Source: Paracidovorax cattleyae
GTDB lineage: Bacteria; Pseudomonadota; Gammaproteobacteria; Burkholderiales; Burkholderiaceae_C
DNA: 64,000 nt
NCBI RefSeq assembly: GCF_900104515.1
Contig: NZ_FNJL01000005.1
Span: forward strand, 124,001 to 188,000
Direction of reading: 5' to 3'
The position numbers and the translations under genes were made by a program. Position 1 is the first letter of the stretch; the number at the start of each line of letters is the position of its first letter. Positions 18,751 to 26,211 of this stretch are shown here, one piece after another. The notes beneath the pieces were generated by a model. The model did no database searches and was not told where the DNA came from. It saw only the letters and a list, made by a program, of their open reading frames with translations.

Positions 18751-18756
18751 ATTGTA
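18751..18756 (-). promoter_or_regulatory. -10 box TACAAT directly before uvrD
   Basis: On the minus strand TACAAT is followed by only six bases (all G or C) before the ATG at 18744. A transcript starting the usual distance downstream would begin at the start codon itself. No -35 match is visible. Confidence 0.5.
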
Positions 18757-18809
18757 GGAACACGGGCGCCCCGGCCCGGGCCGCGGGGTCATGCCCCCGG
18801 ACCCTGTCC

Positions 18810-19679
18810 CTACGTCAGCAGTCCGTCCAGCGCATCGGACTCGAACTGCTTCCACAGCGCATCGCGGCGCTCCAGCGCCTCCTGCACCGCGCCGTGGCGC
18901 AGCTGCGCCACCGCCGACACCAGGGCATTGCAGAGAAAGAAGGCCGCGGTGTAGGAATCGAACGGCGACGCGTTGGCCGTGCTCGCTACCAGCGTGTGCT
19001 GCGCATGCTGCACGATGGGCGCCACCGGGCTGTCCGTGAGCGCCACCACCGTGGCGCCCTGCGCGCGGAAATGCTGCGCCGCCAGCAGGCCGCCGCGCGA
19101 ATAGCGGCGTATGGTGAACACCAGCAGCACGTCCTGCGGCTGCACCCACAGCATCCGGTCCACTGCGAAGGGGGCGCCCGCCCCCAGGTCCTGCACGCCC
19201 GGGCGGCACATGTTCAGGTGCGTGGCCAAGTGGCTGGCCACGGGCGCGCTGTTCTTCTCGGCCATCACGAACACGCGGCCTTTCCCGTGCCCCAGCAGGC
19301 GCGCCGCCGCCTCGAAGGCGGCCATGTCCAGTCCCTGCCGGGTGGCGGCCAGGTTGTGCTGGTCGTGCAGCAGGGCATCGTCCACGCACTCGGCCAGGCG
19401 GCGTCCGGCGCCCAGGGTGGCAGGCGCGCGCTGCGCCGCGGTCTGCAGGCGCGAGGTGACCTCCGTGCGGGCCTCGCGCCGCACCTCGGCCAGACTGCCG
19501 TAGCCCAGCTTGGAAAACATCCGCACCACCGTGGAAGCGCTCGTGCCCGTGCGCGCCGCAATCGCACTGGCGGAATCCAGCAGCCCGTCAGGGTAGTGGC
19601 GCAGCAGGTCGTCGGCCAGCGCGCGCTCGCTGGCGGTCAGGGATGCGGCATGGGCGGCGAGCCGTTCGGTCAGGAGCAT
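18810..19679 (-). CDS. MurR/RpiR-family transcriptional regulator
   Basis: This 289-residue regulator has an N-terminal RpiR-type helix-turn-helix (residues 1-75, with ASAIAARTGTSASTVVRMFS as the recognition region) and a SIS domain (about residues 125-260) that usually binds a phosphosugar or similar ligand. It is divergent from an M20 peptidase and a Bug receptor, which it probably controls together with itself. Two palindromic or repeated sequences in the shared 169-bp intergenic region are candidate operators. An upstream in-frame extension exists, but the ATG at 19679 matches the family N-terminus. Confidence 0.88.
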   Translation of the reverse strand: MLLTERLAAHAASLTASERALADDLLRHYPDGLLDSASAIAARTGTSASTVVRMFSKLGYGSLAEVRREARTEVTSRLQTAAQRAPATLGAGRRLAECVDDALLHDQHNLAATRQGLDMAAFEAAARLLGHGKGRVFVMAEKNSAPVASHLATHLNMCRPGVQDLGAGAPFAVDRMLWVQPQDVLLVFTIRRYSRGGLLAAQHFRAQGATVVALTDSPVAPIVQHAQHTLVASTANASPFDSYTAAFFLCNALVSAVAQLRHGAVQEALERRDALWKQFESDALDGLLT

Positions 19680-19768
19680 GGGTCGGGAAAGGAGGTGCGG
19701 GTAGCGCGCGGGCAACGTGCCGCTCGCGCTGATTGTGCACGGCGCGTCACGCGGGAACGCAAACCTGA

Positions 19769-19816
19769 TTGCAACACTCATTGCAAGACAATATGATTTA
19801 TGAAATTTCCATTTCA
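19769..19816 (+). promoter_or_regulatory. promoter and candidate RpiR operator of the M20 peptidase gene
   Basis: TTGCAA at 19769 and TATGAT at 19792 are separated by exactly 17 bp, a good sigma-70 promoter. The heptamer ATTGCAA occurs twice, at 19768 and 19780. A perfect inverted repeat, TGAAAT-TTCC-ATTTCA at 19801-19816, lies over the expected transcription start, where a bound regulator would block transcription. RpiR proteins commonly recognise such A+T-rich palindromes. Confidence 0.6.
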
Positions 19817-19848
19817 ATCATTCCCCGTTGCCGCAACACTGCCCGACC

Positions 19849-21027
19849 ATGACCGCCACCTCCTCCGCGCCTGCCGTCCCCTCTTCCGCCCAGCCCCTGC
19901 TCGACTGGCTCGCCTCGCAGGAGCAGGCCATGGCCGACCTGCTGGCGCGGATCGTCAACATCGACAGCGGCAGCGGCCATGAAGAGGGCGTGCGCCAGGT
20001 CGCCGCAGTGCTGCGCGGCCGCCTGGAGGCCGCGGGCATCGCCGTGCAGACCCTGCCCGAGCCGGGCTGGGGCGAGTGCATCCTGGCCAGGGTGCCGGGC
20101 AGCGACGCGGCCGCCTCGGGCCACTACCAGCTCATGGGGCACATGGACACGGTCTTCCCGCTCGGCACGGCGGCGCAGCGGCCCTGGCGCGTGGAAGGCG
20201 GCAAGGCCTTCGGCCCGGGCGTGGCAGACATGAAGTCGGGCCTGGTGATGAACGTCTTCGTGGCAGAGGCCCTGGCACGCTTCGGCGGCAACGCCACCCC
20301 GGTGCACCTGCTGTTCACTGCCGACGAAGAAGTGGGATCGCCGGCCTGCCGCACCGTCATCCGCGAGCACGTGCAGGGCGCCCGCGCCGTGCTCAATGCC
20401 GAACCCGGCCGCATCAGCGGCAACGTGGTCAACGAGCGCAAGGGCTCCTACCGCATCGACTTCGAGGTGACCGGCGTGGCCGCGCACGCGGGCATCAACC
20501 CGGCCCAGGGCGCGAGCGCCATCGACGCGCTGGCCCGCAAGATCCTGGCGCTGCACGCCCTGAACGGCTGCGAGCCCGGCATCACGGTGAACGTGGGCTT
20601 CATCCAGGGCGGCATGGCCTCCAACGTGGTGGCCCCGCTGGCCTCGGCGCACGTGGACCTGCGCTACACCGCCGGCAACGACCTGGAGGGCGTGCTCGCG
20701 CGCATCCAGGCCATCATCGAGGAAGAATCCCTGCCGCGCACCGGCGGCCGCATCGTCGCCAAAACCGGCACCCTGCCCATGGCCCGGACGCCCGACGCAC
20801 TGCTGCAGACCTACCAGCGCTGCGCGCAGCAGATCGGCTTCTCGGTCGAGGGCGAAGCCACCGGCGGCGCGGCCGACAGCGGCATCACCTCGAACATGGG
20901 CATCCCCTCGCTGTGCGCGCTGGGCCCCGTGGGCGGCTACGCCCACAGCGAGCGCGAGTTCTGCGACCTCACCACCTTCGTGCCCCGCGCCCAGGCGCTG
21001 GCGCTCACGCTGCTGGCGCTGGGCTGA
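19849..21027 (+). CDS. M20-family metallopeptidase (glutamate carboxypeptidase-like)
   Basis: This 392-residue zinc aminoacylase/carboxypeptidase has the M20 motifs MGHMDTVFPLG, FGPGVADMKSGLV (metal-binding Asp) and FTADEEVGSP (catalytic Glu-Glu), and a dimerisation lid domain around VTGVAAHAGINPAQGASAID. It resembles carboxypeptidase G2/ArgE-DapE relatives that remove glutamate or acyl groups. No signal peptide is present, so it is cytoplasmic. The ATG at 19849 was preferred over a TTG at 19828. It is followed after 43 bp by a Bug receptor gene and controlled by the divergent RpiR regulator, suggesting uptake and hydrolysis of a conjugated carboxylate. Confidence 0.87.
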   Translation: MTATSSAPAVPSSAQPLLDWLASQEQAMADLLARIVNIDSGSGHEEGVRQVAAVLRGRLEAAGIAVQTLPEPGWGECILARVPGSDAAASGHYQLMGHMDTVFPLGTAAQRPWRVEGGKAFGPGVADMKSGLVMNVFVAEALARFGGNATPVHLLFTADEEVGSPACRTVIREHVQGARAVLNAEPGRISGNVVNERKGSYRIDFEVTGVAAHAGINPAQGASAIDALARKILALHALNGCEPGITVNVGFIQGGMASNVVAPLASAHVDLRYTAGNDLEGVLARIQAIIEEESLPRTGGRIVAKTGTLPMARTPDALLQTYQRCAQQIGFSVEGEATGGAADSGITSNMGIPSLCALGPVGGYAHSEREFCDLTTFVPRAQALALTLLALG

Positions 21028-21070
21028 GCCGGCTTCCACCCTTTTTGTTGTCCTGACCTTTCCGAGACCT

Positions 21071-22072
21071 ATGTCCTTCGAACGCACCCCCGCCACCCGC
21101 CGCCAGATCCTCGCCACCGGCCTGGGCCTCGCCGGCGCCGCCGCCCTGCCCGCCTTCGCGGCCGGCGACAAGTACCCCAGCCGCCCGATCACCCTGGTCG
21201 TGCCCTTCCCGCCCGGCGGCTCCGTGGACGTCATGGCGCGCCAGTACACCGAATCGCTGGGCCGCATCCTGGGCGTGCCGATCGTCGTGGACAACAAGCC
21301 CGGCGCGGGCGGCTCCATCGGCACCCAGTTCGTGGCGCGGGCCCCGGCAGACGGCTACACCCTCGTGGCCTCTTCGCAAAGCAGCCACCTGGCCAACCCG
21401 CTGGTGCAGCCCAAGCTGGGCTACGACCCGATCAAGGACTTCGAGAACATCGCCATCCTGGGCCGCCAGCCCAACGTGCTGGTCGCCCACCCGAGCGTGC
21501 CCGCGAAGAACTTCGCCGAGTTCGTGGCCTACCTGAAGGCGAACCCCGGCCAGGTCAACTTCGCCACGGCCGGCGCCGGCAGCATGGGCCAGATCAACGC
21601 CGAGGCGTTCCTGCTGGCCGTGGGCGCCAGGGGCGTGCACATCCCCTACCGCGGCGGCTCGCCCTACGTGACGGCCATCCTGGCGGGCGAAGTGCAGTTC
21701 GCGCTCGACAACCTGGTGGTGTTCCTGCAGCACATCCAGGCCGGCAAGCTGCGCGCCCTGGCCGTGGCGTCGGACACGCGCGTGGCCCAGCTGCCCGACG
21801 TGCCGACCTTCAAGGAACTGGGCTTCCCCGCCCTGAACCAGCCGTCGTGGACCGGCATCGCCGCGCCGGCGGGCACGCCGGCCGCCGTCGTGGCCACGCT
21901 GTACAAGGCCATCCGCAAGGCCGCGACCGAACCGGCGATGATCGAGAACCTCAAGGCCCGTGGCGTGATCCCGCCCGAAGACATGCCGCCCGCCGCCTTC
22001 GAGAAGATGATGTCCGAGCGCCTCGTCTCTTACGGCGAGGTGGTGCGCAAGGCCAACATCAAGCCGGAATAA
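21071..22072 (+). CDS. Bug-family tripartite tricarboxylate transporter receptor
   Basis: This 333-residue periplasmic binding protein starts with a Tat-like signal (RRQILATGLGLAGAAALPAFA) and has the Bug/TctC signatures YPSRPITLVVPFPPGG, VVDNKPGAGGSIG and HIPYRGGSPYVTAILAGEV. Bug receptors bind small carboxylates; Burkholderiales carry very many without dedicated TctAB permeases, and none is present here. The gene is 43 bp after the M20 peptidase and probably cotranscribed under RpiR control. The ligand is unknown. Confidence 0.92.
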   Translation: MSFERTPATRRQILATGLGLAGAAALPAFAAGDKYPSRPITLVVPFPPGGSVDVMARQYTESLGRILGVPIVVDNKPGAGGSIGTQFVARAPADGYTLVASSQSSHLANPLVQPKLGYDPIKDFENIAILGRQPNVLVAHPSVPAKNFAEFVAYLKANPGQVNFATAGAGSMGQINAEAFLLAVGARGVHIPYRGGSPYVTAILAGEVQFALDNLVVFLQHIQAGKLRALAVASDTRVAQLPDVPTFKELGFPALNQPSWTGIAAPAGTPAAVVATLYKAIRKAATEPAMIENLKARGVIPPEDMPPAAFEKMMSERLVSYGEVVRKANIKPE

Positions 22073-22168
22073 GAGCGGCTGGCACGCTCCGGCGAAGCGG
22101 TCCTGCGCCGCGGCGCGTCTTGTGGGAACATGCGCTGCACCCCCACCGCACAGCCCCAGGACCCGCCG

Positions 22169-22921
22169 ATGCGCACCTCCCTCTCCGCCCTGCTCCTCTG
22201 CCTCGCGCCGGCCTGGATGGCCGGCGCCCCCTCTTCCGCTGCGGCCCAGTGGACCGCGTGCAGCAGCGACGGCAAGGCCGCGCCGCGCGTGCTCTACGAG
22301 CGCTTCCTCAGCGCAGATTGCACTGCCTGCTGGGCCGATGCGCCTGCCACGGCCCCCGGCAGCCGGTCCCTGGTGCTGGACTGGATCGTGCCGGGCCGCC
22401 AGGGCGACGAAGCGCCCTTGTCCGCCGCCGCCACGCGCGACGCGCTGGAACGCCTGCAGGCGCTGCGCCGCGATCCGCCCGCAGCCACCGACACCGCCAT
22501 CACCGACGTCACCGCCACAGCCCCGCTGCCGGGCCGGCTGCGCGTGGCCCTGGGCCCGCCCGTCAATGGCTATGTCGGCGCCACCATTGCCCTGGCACGG
22601 AGCGGAGGCAAGGCCGCAGCCCCACATGTCCGCGCCGGCACCCGCCATGCATTCACGCTGCTGCTGGTCGAGACCGTACCCGCCGGAGCGGAAGGCAATG
22701 CCGCAGAACGCCACATCGTGCGCAATGCACTGCAGGGCACCTGGGAGGCTGGCACGGCAGCGCCCCGTGCCGGATGGTCGGAGTTGCGGCCCATGCGCAT
22801 CCCCGACGGTGCCGATCCGGACCGGCTCGGCGCCGTGGGCTGGCTGCAGGATGCAGGCGGCACGGTGGTTGCGGCGGCACGGGCCCAATGCCCCGCCCGC
22901 GGCGCCGGCGGACCGCAGTAA
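22169..22921 (+). CDS. exported hypothetical protein with a Cys-X2-Cys motif
   Basis: This 250-residue protein has a signal peptide (residues 1-27) and an early LYERFLSADCTACWADAP segment containing CTAC. The placement after a short strand recalls thioredoxin-like DUF1223 proteins, but the resemblance is too weak to assign. The rest has no motif I recognise. An ATG at 22130 is also in frame, but the ATG at 22169 gives the better signal peptide. It lies alone between the Bug receptor and guaC. Confidence 0.7.
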   Translation: MRTSLSALLLCLAPAWMAGAPSSAAAQWTACSSDGKAAPRVLYERFLSADCTACWADAPATAPGSRSLVLDWIVPGRQGDEAPLSAAATRDALERLQALRRDPPAATDTAITDVTATAPLPGRLRVALGPPVNGYVGATIALARSGGKAAAPHVRAGTRHAFTLLLVETVPAGAEGNAAERHIVRNALQGTWEAGTAAPRAGWSELRPMRIPDGADPDRLGAVGWLQDAGGTVVAAARAQCPARGAGGPQ

Positions 22922-22975
22922 CCCTTCGCCGCGTCCGCCAACCCCCTGGCACATGCCGGATGCGTGCGGCAGGGG

Positions 22976-23020
22976 TAGAATCAGTTACCGGGCCCAAGTT
23001 TCTTGACGTCCGGTTTTTTT
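22976..23020 (+). terminator. terminator hairpin in the guaC leader, just after a -10-like box
   Basis: A hairpin at 22988-23013 pairs six outer bases (CCGGGC with GTCCGG, including one G-T) and an inner four (CAAG with CTTG) around a TTT loop, and is followed by seven T residues. A TAGAAT box lies at 22976-22981, so a transcript started there would begin at the hairpin. It may end the upstream gene or act as an attenuator for guaC, which starts 128 bp downstream. Confidence 0.75.
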
Positions 23021-23147
23021 GTGCCTGCGCACAGCAGGGTTCGGCAGAGGCCTCCACGGCCCGCCCGCACAACCGGCCTCCAAGCCAAGCGCCCCATCGC
23101 GGGGGAAAACGGTCCTCCGCGACCTTTCACAGGAGCTTGGAAATCTC

Positions 23148-24125
23148 ATGGAAATCTTCGACTACGACAACGTCCTGCTGCTGCCGCGCAAGTGCCGCGT
23201 GGAGAGCCGCTCCGAGTGCGACGCCAGCGTCACCCTCGGGCAGCGCAGCTTCCGCCTTCCGGTGGTGCCGGCGAACATGAAGACGGTGGTGGACGAGAAG
23301 ATCTGCCGCTGGCTCGCCGGCAACGGCTACTTCTACGTCATGCACCGGTTCGACCTGGACAACGTGCAGTTCGTGCGCGACATGCACGCCGCCGGCTGCT
23401 TCGCCTCCATCTCGCTGGGCGTGAAGCAGCCCGACTACGACACGGTGGACCGGCTCGTCGCGGAAGGCCTCTGCCCCGAGTACATCACCATCGACATCGC
23501 CCACGGCCATGCGGACACCGTGAAGGCCATGATCGCCTACCTCAAGCAGCACCTGCCGCAGGCCTTCATCATCGCCGGCAACGTGGCCACGCCCGAGGCC
23601 ATCATCGACCTGGAAAACTGGGGCGCGGACGCGACCAAGGTGGGCGTGGGCCCGGGCAAGGTGTGCATCACCAAGCTCAAGACCGGCTTCGGCACGGGCG
23701 GCTGGCAGCTCTCGGCGCTCAAGTGGTGCGCCCGCGTGGCCACCAAGCCCATCATTGCAGACGGCGGCATCCGCAGCCACGGCGACATCGCCAAGAGCAT
23801 CCGCTTCGGCGCCACCATGGTCATGATCGGCTCGCTGTTCGCAGGCCACGAGGAATCCCCCGGCAAGACCGTGGAAGTGGACGGCGAGCAGTTCAAGGAG
23901 TACTACGGCTCCGCCAGCGACTTCAACAAGGGCGAGTACAAGCACGTGGAAGGCAAGCGCATCCTCGAGCCCGTCAAGGGCCGCCTCGCCGACACGCTGG
24001 TGGAGATGGAGCAGGACGTGCAGAGCTCCATCAGCTACTCCGGCGGCCGCAAGCTCATGGACATCCGCAAGGTGAACTACGTGATCCTGGGCGGCGACAA
24101 TGCCGGTGAACACCTGCTGATGTGA
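23148..24125 (+). CDS. guaC: GMP reductase (GuaC, Gram-positive-like type)
   Basis: GuaC reduces GMP to IMP with NADPH, releasing ammonia, for purine salvage. The 325-residue protein has the IMPDH/GMPR barrel with the catalytic loop GPGKVCITK (Cys173) and the phosphate-binding motifs [19 protein letters not shown] and [12 protein letters not shown]. The overall text, such as [15 protein letters not shown] and [18 protein letters not shown], looks closest to Firmicutes GuaC, not the E. coli type. A ribosome site (aggag) precedes the start. It is monocistronic and followed by tRNA-Lys. Confidence 0.95.
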   Translation: MEIFDYDNVLLLPRKCRVESRSECDASVTLGQRSFRLPVVPANMKTVVDEKICRWLAGNGYFYVMHRFDLDNVQFVRDMHAAGCFASISLGVKQPDYDTVDRLVAEGLCPEYITIDIAHGHADTVKAMIAYLKQHLPQAFIIAGNVATPEAIIDLENWGADATKVGVGPGKVCITKLKTGFGTGGWQLSALKWCARVATKPIIADGGIRSHGDIAKSIRFGATMVMIGSLFAGHEESPGKTVEVDGEQFKEYYGSASDFNKGEYKHVEGKRILEPVKGRLADTLVEMEQDVQSSISYSGGRKLMDIRKVNYVILGGDNAGEHLLM

Positions 24126-24152
24126 GGCTATGGAAAATTTTTGCGGGCCAGC

Positions 24153-24182
24153 TTGCAGGCAGGCGAAAAAGTAGTGCATAAT
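24153..24182 (+). promoter_or_regulatory. promoter of the tRNA-Lys gene
   Basis: TTGCAG (24153-24158) and CATAAT (24177-24182) are separated by 18 bp, a plausible sigma-70 promoter placing the start about 38 bases upstream of the mature tRNA. Confidence 0.55.
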
Positions 24183-24226
24183 TCGAGGCTCTGCAGCGCT
24201 GCAGACACAGTTTCAAAAGTTACTGT

Positions 24227-24302
24227 GGGTTCTTAGCTCAGTTGGTAGAGCAGCGGACTCTTAATCCGTAGGTCGAGTGTTCGAGTCACTCAGGACCCAC
24301 CA
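24227..24302 (+). tRNA. tRNA-Lys (anticodon CTT)
   Basis: The 76-base sequence folds into a full cloverleaf: acceptor GGGTTCT with AGGACCC, D arm GCTC/GAGC, anticodon stem GCGGA/TCCGT with loop CTCTTAA (anticodon CTT, reading AAG), variable loop AGGTC, and T arm GAGTG/CACTC with loop TTCGAGT. The 3' CCA is encoded. A strong terminator follows. It marks the border to a patch of lower G+C DNA, a common integration neighbourhood, although no integrase or repeated tRNA end was found. Confidence 0.97.
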
Positions 24303-24324
24303 CCACAAAGCCGCAAGGCTGAAA

Positions 24325-24362
24325 ACGCCGGTGCTATCGTAAAGGTAGCGCCGGCGTTTTTT
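24325..24362 (+). terminator. intrinsic terminator of tRNA-Lys
   Basis: A 12-bp stem (24325-24336 with 24346-24357, one T-G pair) with a nine-base loop is followed by a run of six T residues. Confidence 0.93.
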
Positions 24363-24433
24363 CTATTGGTGTCTGCATGGGGCGTTTATGCTCTACGCCA
24401 CGTGTACAGGTGGTCTACACCACAGTGTTTGCG

Positions 24434-24607
24434 CTAATAGCGCCGGCCTTTTTCATTCGGGCTCGAATGTGATGCCTTATGAGACGTGTCTCCAGTCTCG
24501 CGCATCCCTTCGAACACCTTTTCCAGCAATGGCTTTGCAGGCGCGAGCGCAGCCAGAGTTGAGGACTTGGCCACAAACAGGCCTCGTCCACACCCGTTCG
24601 CCGTCAC
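24434..24607 (-). CDS. possible small protein downstream of the immunity candidate
   Basis: A GTG start at 24607, 14 bases after the end of the membrane protein gene, opens a 57-codon frame ending in SHSSPNEKGRRY and a TAG. The product has a central helix-prone stretch (LLEKVFEGMRE) and a basic tail. Nothing in it is recognised and no ribosome site is clear, so it may be a degraded gene. It lies in the same low-G+C patch as the effector gene. Confidence 0.25.
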   Translation of the reverse strand: MTANGCGRGLFVAKSSTLAALAPAKPLLEKVFEGMRETGDTSHKASHSSPNEKGRRY

Positions 24608-24621
24608 GAGGGCGACGCAGA

Positions 24622-24846
24622 CTAAGCCCTGCGCGCGCGCCGCCGGTGCAGCGCATAGCCGACCAGCGCGCCGGTGAATGCGGAAACTGGGAGAACCACG
24701 AACAAGAGCACGGCGGCCAGGATGTTGGACCGCTCTTCGTTCAGGGGATAGCCGGAGCCGAAGACGCGGCTGAACGCCGCAGAAGCCAGAACGCCGAGAA
24801 GCACGCCCAGGATCACCCCGGCAATGATGTGGAGTGTGGCTTTCAT
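24622..24846 (-). CDS. two-TM small membrane protein, candidate Tae4 immunity protein
   Basis: This 74-residue protein has two hydrophobic segments (about residues 5-27 and 42-66) separated by a short polar loop (SGYPLNEERS) and ends with a basic tail HRRRARRA. Its ATG overlaps the stop of the Tae4 gene by four bases (ATGA read on the minus strand), so the two are translationally coupled. The position immediately behind an effector is where an immunity gene is expected. Known Tai4 proteins are soluble periplasmic proteins, so a membrane protein would be unusual. A holin-like or unrelated membrane function is the alternative. Confidence 0.6.
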   Translation of the reverse strand: MKATLHIIAGVILGVLLGVLASAAFSRVFGSGYPLNEERSNILAAVLLFVVLPVSAFTGALVGYALHRRRARRA

Positions 24847-25334
24847 GCGAGTTGCCAGAACCATACCGCCTGGGCTTTTTCCATATCTGAAACGTCGCTC
24901 AGGATGCTATGAATCCCGTAGCTACCGATGCGCGCATGGATGCGCAGCCAGGAGCCGCGATCGGTCAGTCGGCTGCCGTTCCAAAGGTCGATGTGGTCCC
25001 CCTGCATGCCAGGGCCCCAGTAGTTCTGGAAGAACACCAGGCCGGTACGGTTTTTCATGCCCGCGCTCCCCTCCGTACGGCCGAATGCCTGTGCGCCGGT
25101 GAACTTCTCGATACTGATCGGCAGGCGCGTCCCCTCTTGCGCCCGGATAGGGTATTTCGTGGCGCCCTGTTGCCAAGACCATGCGCCGCGGAACGTGCGG
25201 AAGTCCACGCCGGTACGCATGAGCGCTGCGGAGAAGTTGATGGCACATTGGTTTTCGTAGGCTGCTTTATTCAGCAGTGGCGCATCACCTCGCACGTTGG
25301 GATGGTTTTTCCAGATGTCTTGGAAGTTTGGCAT
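24843..25334 (-). CDS. tae4: type VI secretion effector amidase Tae4
   Basis: Tae4 cleaves the D-Glu-mDAP bond of peptidoglycan when injected into a rival cell's periplasm. This 163-residue protein has the family layout: FQDIWKNHPN at the N-terminus, the catalytic Cys in ENQCAINFSAAL (Cys30), the catalytic His in GDHIDLWNGS (His114) and the supporting Asp125 eleven residues later, the same His-Asp spacing as in Salmonella Tae4, and the end AVWFWQLA. The start at 25334 matches the family; an in-frame extension to 25514 has no homologous look. No T6SS structural gene is in the window, so secretion must use a system elsewhere. The gene lies in a lower-G+C patch after tRNA-Lys. Confidence 0.9.
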   Translation of the reverse strand: MPNFQDIWKNHPNVRGDAPLLNKAAYENQCAINFSAALMRTGVDFRTFRGAWSWQQGATKYPIRAQEGTRLPISIEKFTGAQAFGRTEGSAGMKNRTGLVFFQNYWGPGMQGDHIDLWNGSRLTDRGSWLRIHARIGSYGIHSILSDVSDMEKAQAVWFWQLA

Positions 25335-25604
25335 TTGCTTGTCTGCGGAATGAGCAAAAGGCCTGGAGCGTGACCTTTGCGATGGGCTGGCCTCTCGCCA
25401 GCACTCGGCATTACCACGGTTATTCCTTACCAAATTCTTACGCAGCAGACTGTGAATTGTTGGGTTTGGAAACAGCGCAGAAGCTTGCGACTTTCCATCC
25501 TTCGACATACGCACCTGTCCTGCCCGTCAGCCCGTCCACCCATCACAGCAGCCTTGCACGGCGTTTTTACGGCAAGAAATCCTTTCGAAAAGCCTTCGCC
25601 CATG
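25335..25604. other. non-coding low-G+C stretch upstream of tae4
   Basis: About 270 bp of visibly A+T-richer sequence lies between tae4 and the terminator of the next gene. Reading frames here are short and unrecognised. It must hold the tae4 promoter on the minus strand, but I cannot define it with confidence. Confidence 0.5.
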
Positions 25605-25630
25605 AAAAAGGCCCGCCATGAAGGCGGGCC
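25605..25630 (-). terminator. intrinsic terminator of the KGG-type stress gene
   Basis: On the minus strand GGCCCGCC and GGCGGGCC form an 8-bp stem with a five-base loop followed by five T residues (A-run at 25605-25609). Confidence 0.88.
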
Positions 25631-25675
25631 CAGACGCTCCGGGAACGGCGATGCCGGCACCGGCGCGCGCTCACT

Positions 25676-25966
25676 TCAGGACGAGGCAGCGCCTGCGCTG
25701 GCGCCCGCACCGCCGCCGCTGGAAGCCGCAGACTTGCGATGGCTCTTGCGGCCAGCCTCGCGAGCTTCTTCCGACGTGAATTGGTGGGCGTTGCCGCTGG
25801 CGTGGGCCGCCCGCCCGCCCAGGGACGCAATCTCGCGCTGGCGGGCCGGGTCCATGCCCGCGAACCCCCGCCGGGCCGGACCGGCACGGCGGGCTCCCTG
25901 CTTCAGCGCCTCTTCCGCCTGTGCTTGCTTGCCCGTATCGCGTTCGTTCGTTGGGTCATTGGCCAT
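25676..25966 (-). CDS. KGG/con-10-type small stress protein
   Basis: This 96-residue hydrophilic protein contains GFAGMDPARQREIASLGG and then FTSEEAREAGRKSHRKS, two copies of the Gly-Gly/Arg-Lys motif of the KGG (YciG, con-10) family of general stress proteins. The N-terminus is polar (NDPTNERDTGKQ) and the tail is an Ala/Ser/Gly-rich low-complexity run. A strong ribosome site (gagaggag) precedes the ATG. It is a single gene with its own terminator. The family is induced in stationary phase or under osmotic stress; its mechanism is unknown. Confidence 0.82.
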   Translation of the reverse strand: MANDPTNERDTGKQAQAEEALKQGARRAGPARRGFAGMDPARQREIASLGGRAAHASGNAHQFTSEEAREAGRKSHRKSAASSGGGAGASAGAASS

Positions 25967-26093
25967 GTACCGCTCCTCTCAACAAAATGGAAATGGATGG
26001 ATGGAAATTTGCAGTCCGGCGCTACGGCAGCCAGGCCTACGCAATGGCACAGGGCAAACGGCGTGCCCGACCGTTCGGACAAGGCAGACGGGC

Positions 26094-26121
26094 AAAAAAA
26101 GAGCCCGCCATGGTGGCGGGC
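26094..26121 (-). terminator. intrinsic terminator of the NtrC-type regulator gene
   Basis: On the minus strand GCCCGCC and GGCGGGC pair over seven bases with a five-base loop, followed by TC and seven T residues (A-run at 26094-26100). Confidence 0.88.
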
Positions 26122-26211
26122 CCAAGAGGGGCGCGCCTGGCGGGGCAGCCAGGCACGTATCACGGGGCAAGCGGCGTGCCCCGGAAGCGGGGGCAGGCCG
26201 CCGCCTGCGCG

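Noticed and set aside
24388-24912. A 174-codon plus-strand frame after tRNA-Lys
   Set aside because: It overlaps the membrane protein gene on the other strand, has no family resemblance, and its first part is low in coding character.
25335-25514. N-terminal extension of Tae4 to an upstream start
   Set aside because: The extra 60 residues resemble no Tae4 and lie in A+T-richer non-coding-looking DNA; the homologous N-terminus starts at 25334.
24227-25604. Attachment-site duplication of the tRNA-Lys 3' end
   Set aside because: I searched by eye for a repeat of the last 20 bases of the tRNA downstream and found none, and no integrase gene is present.
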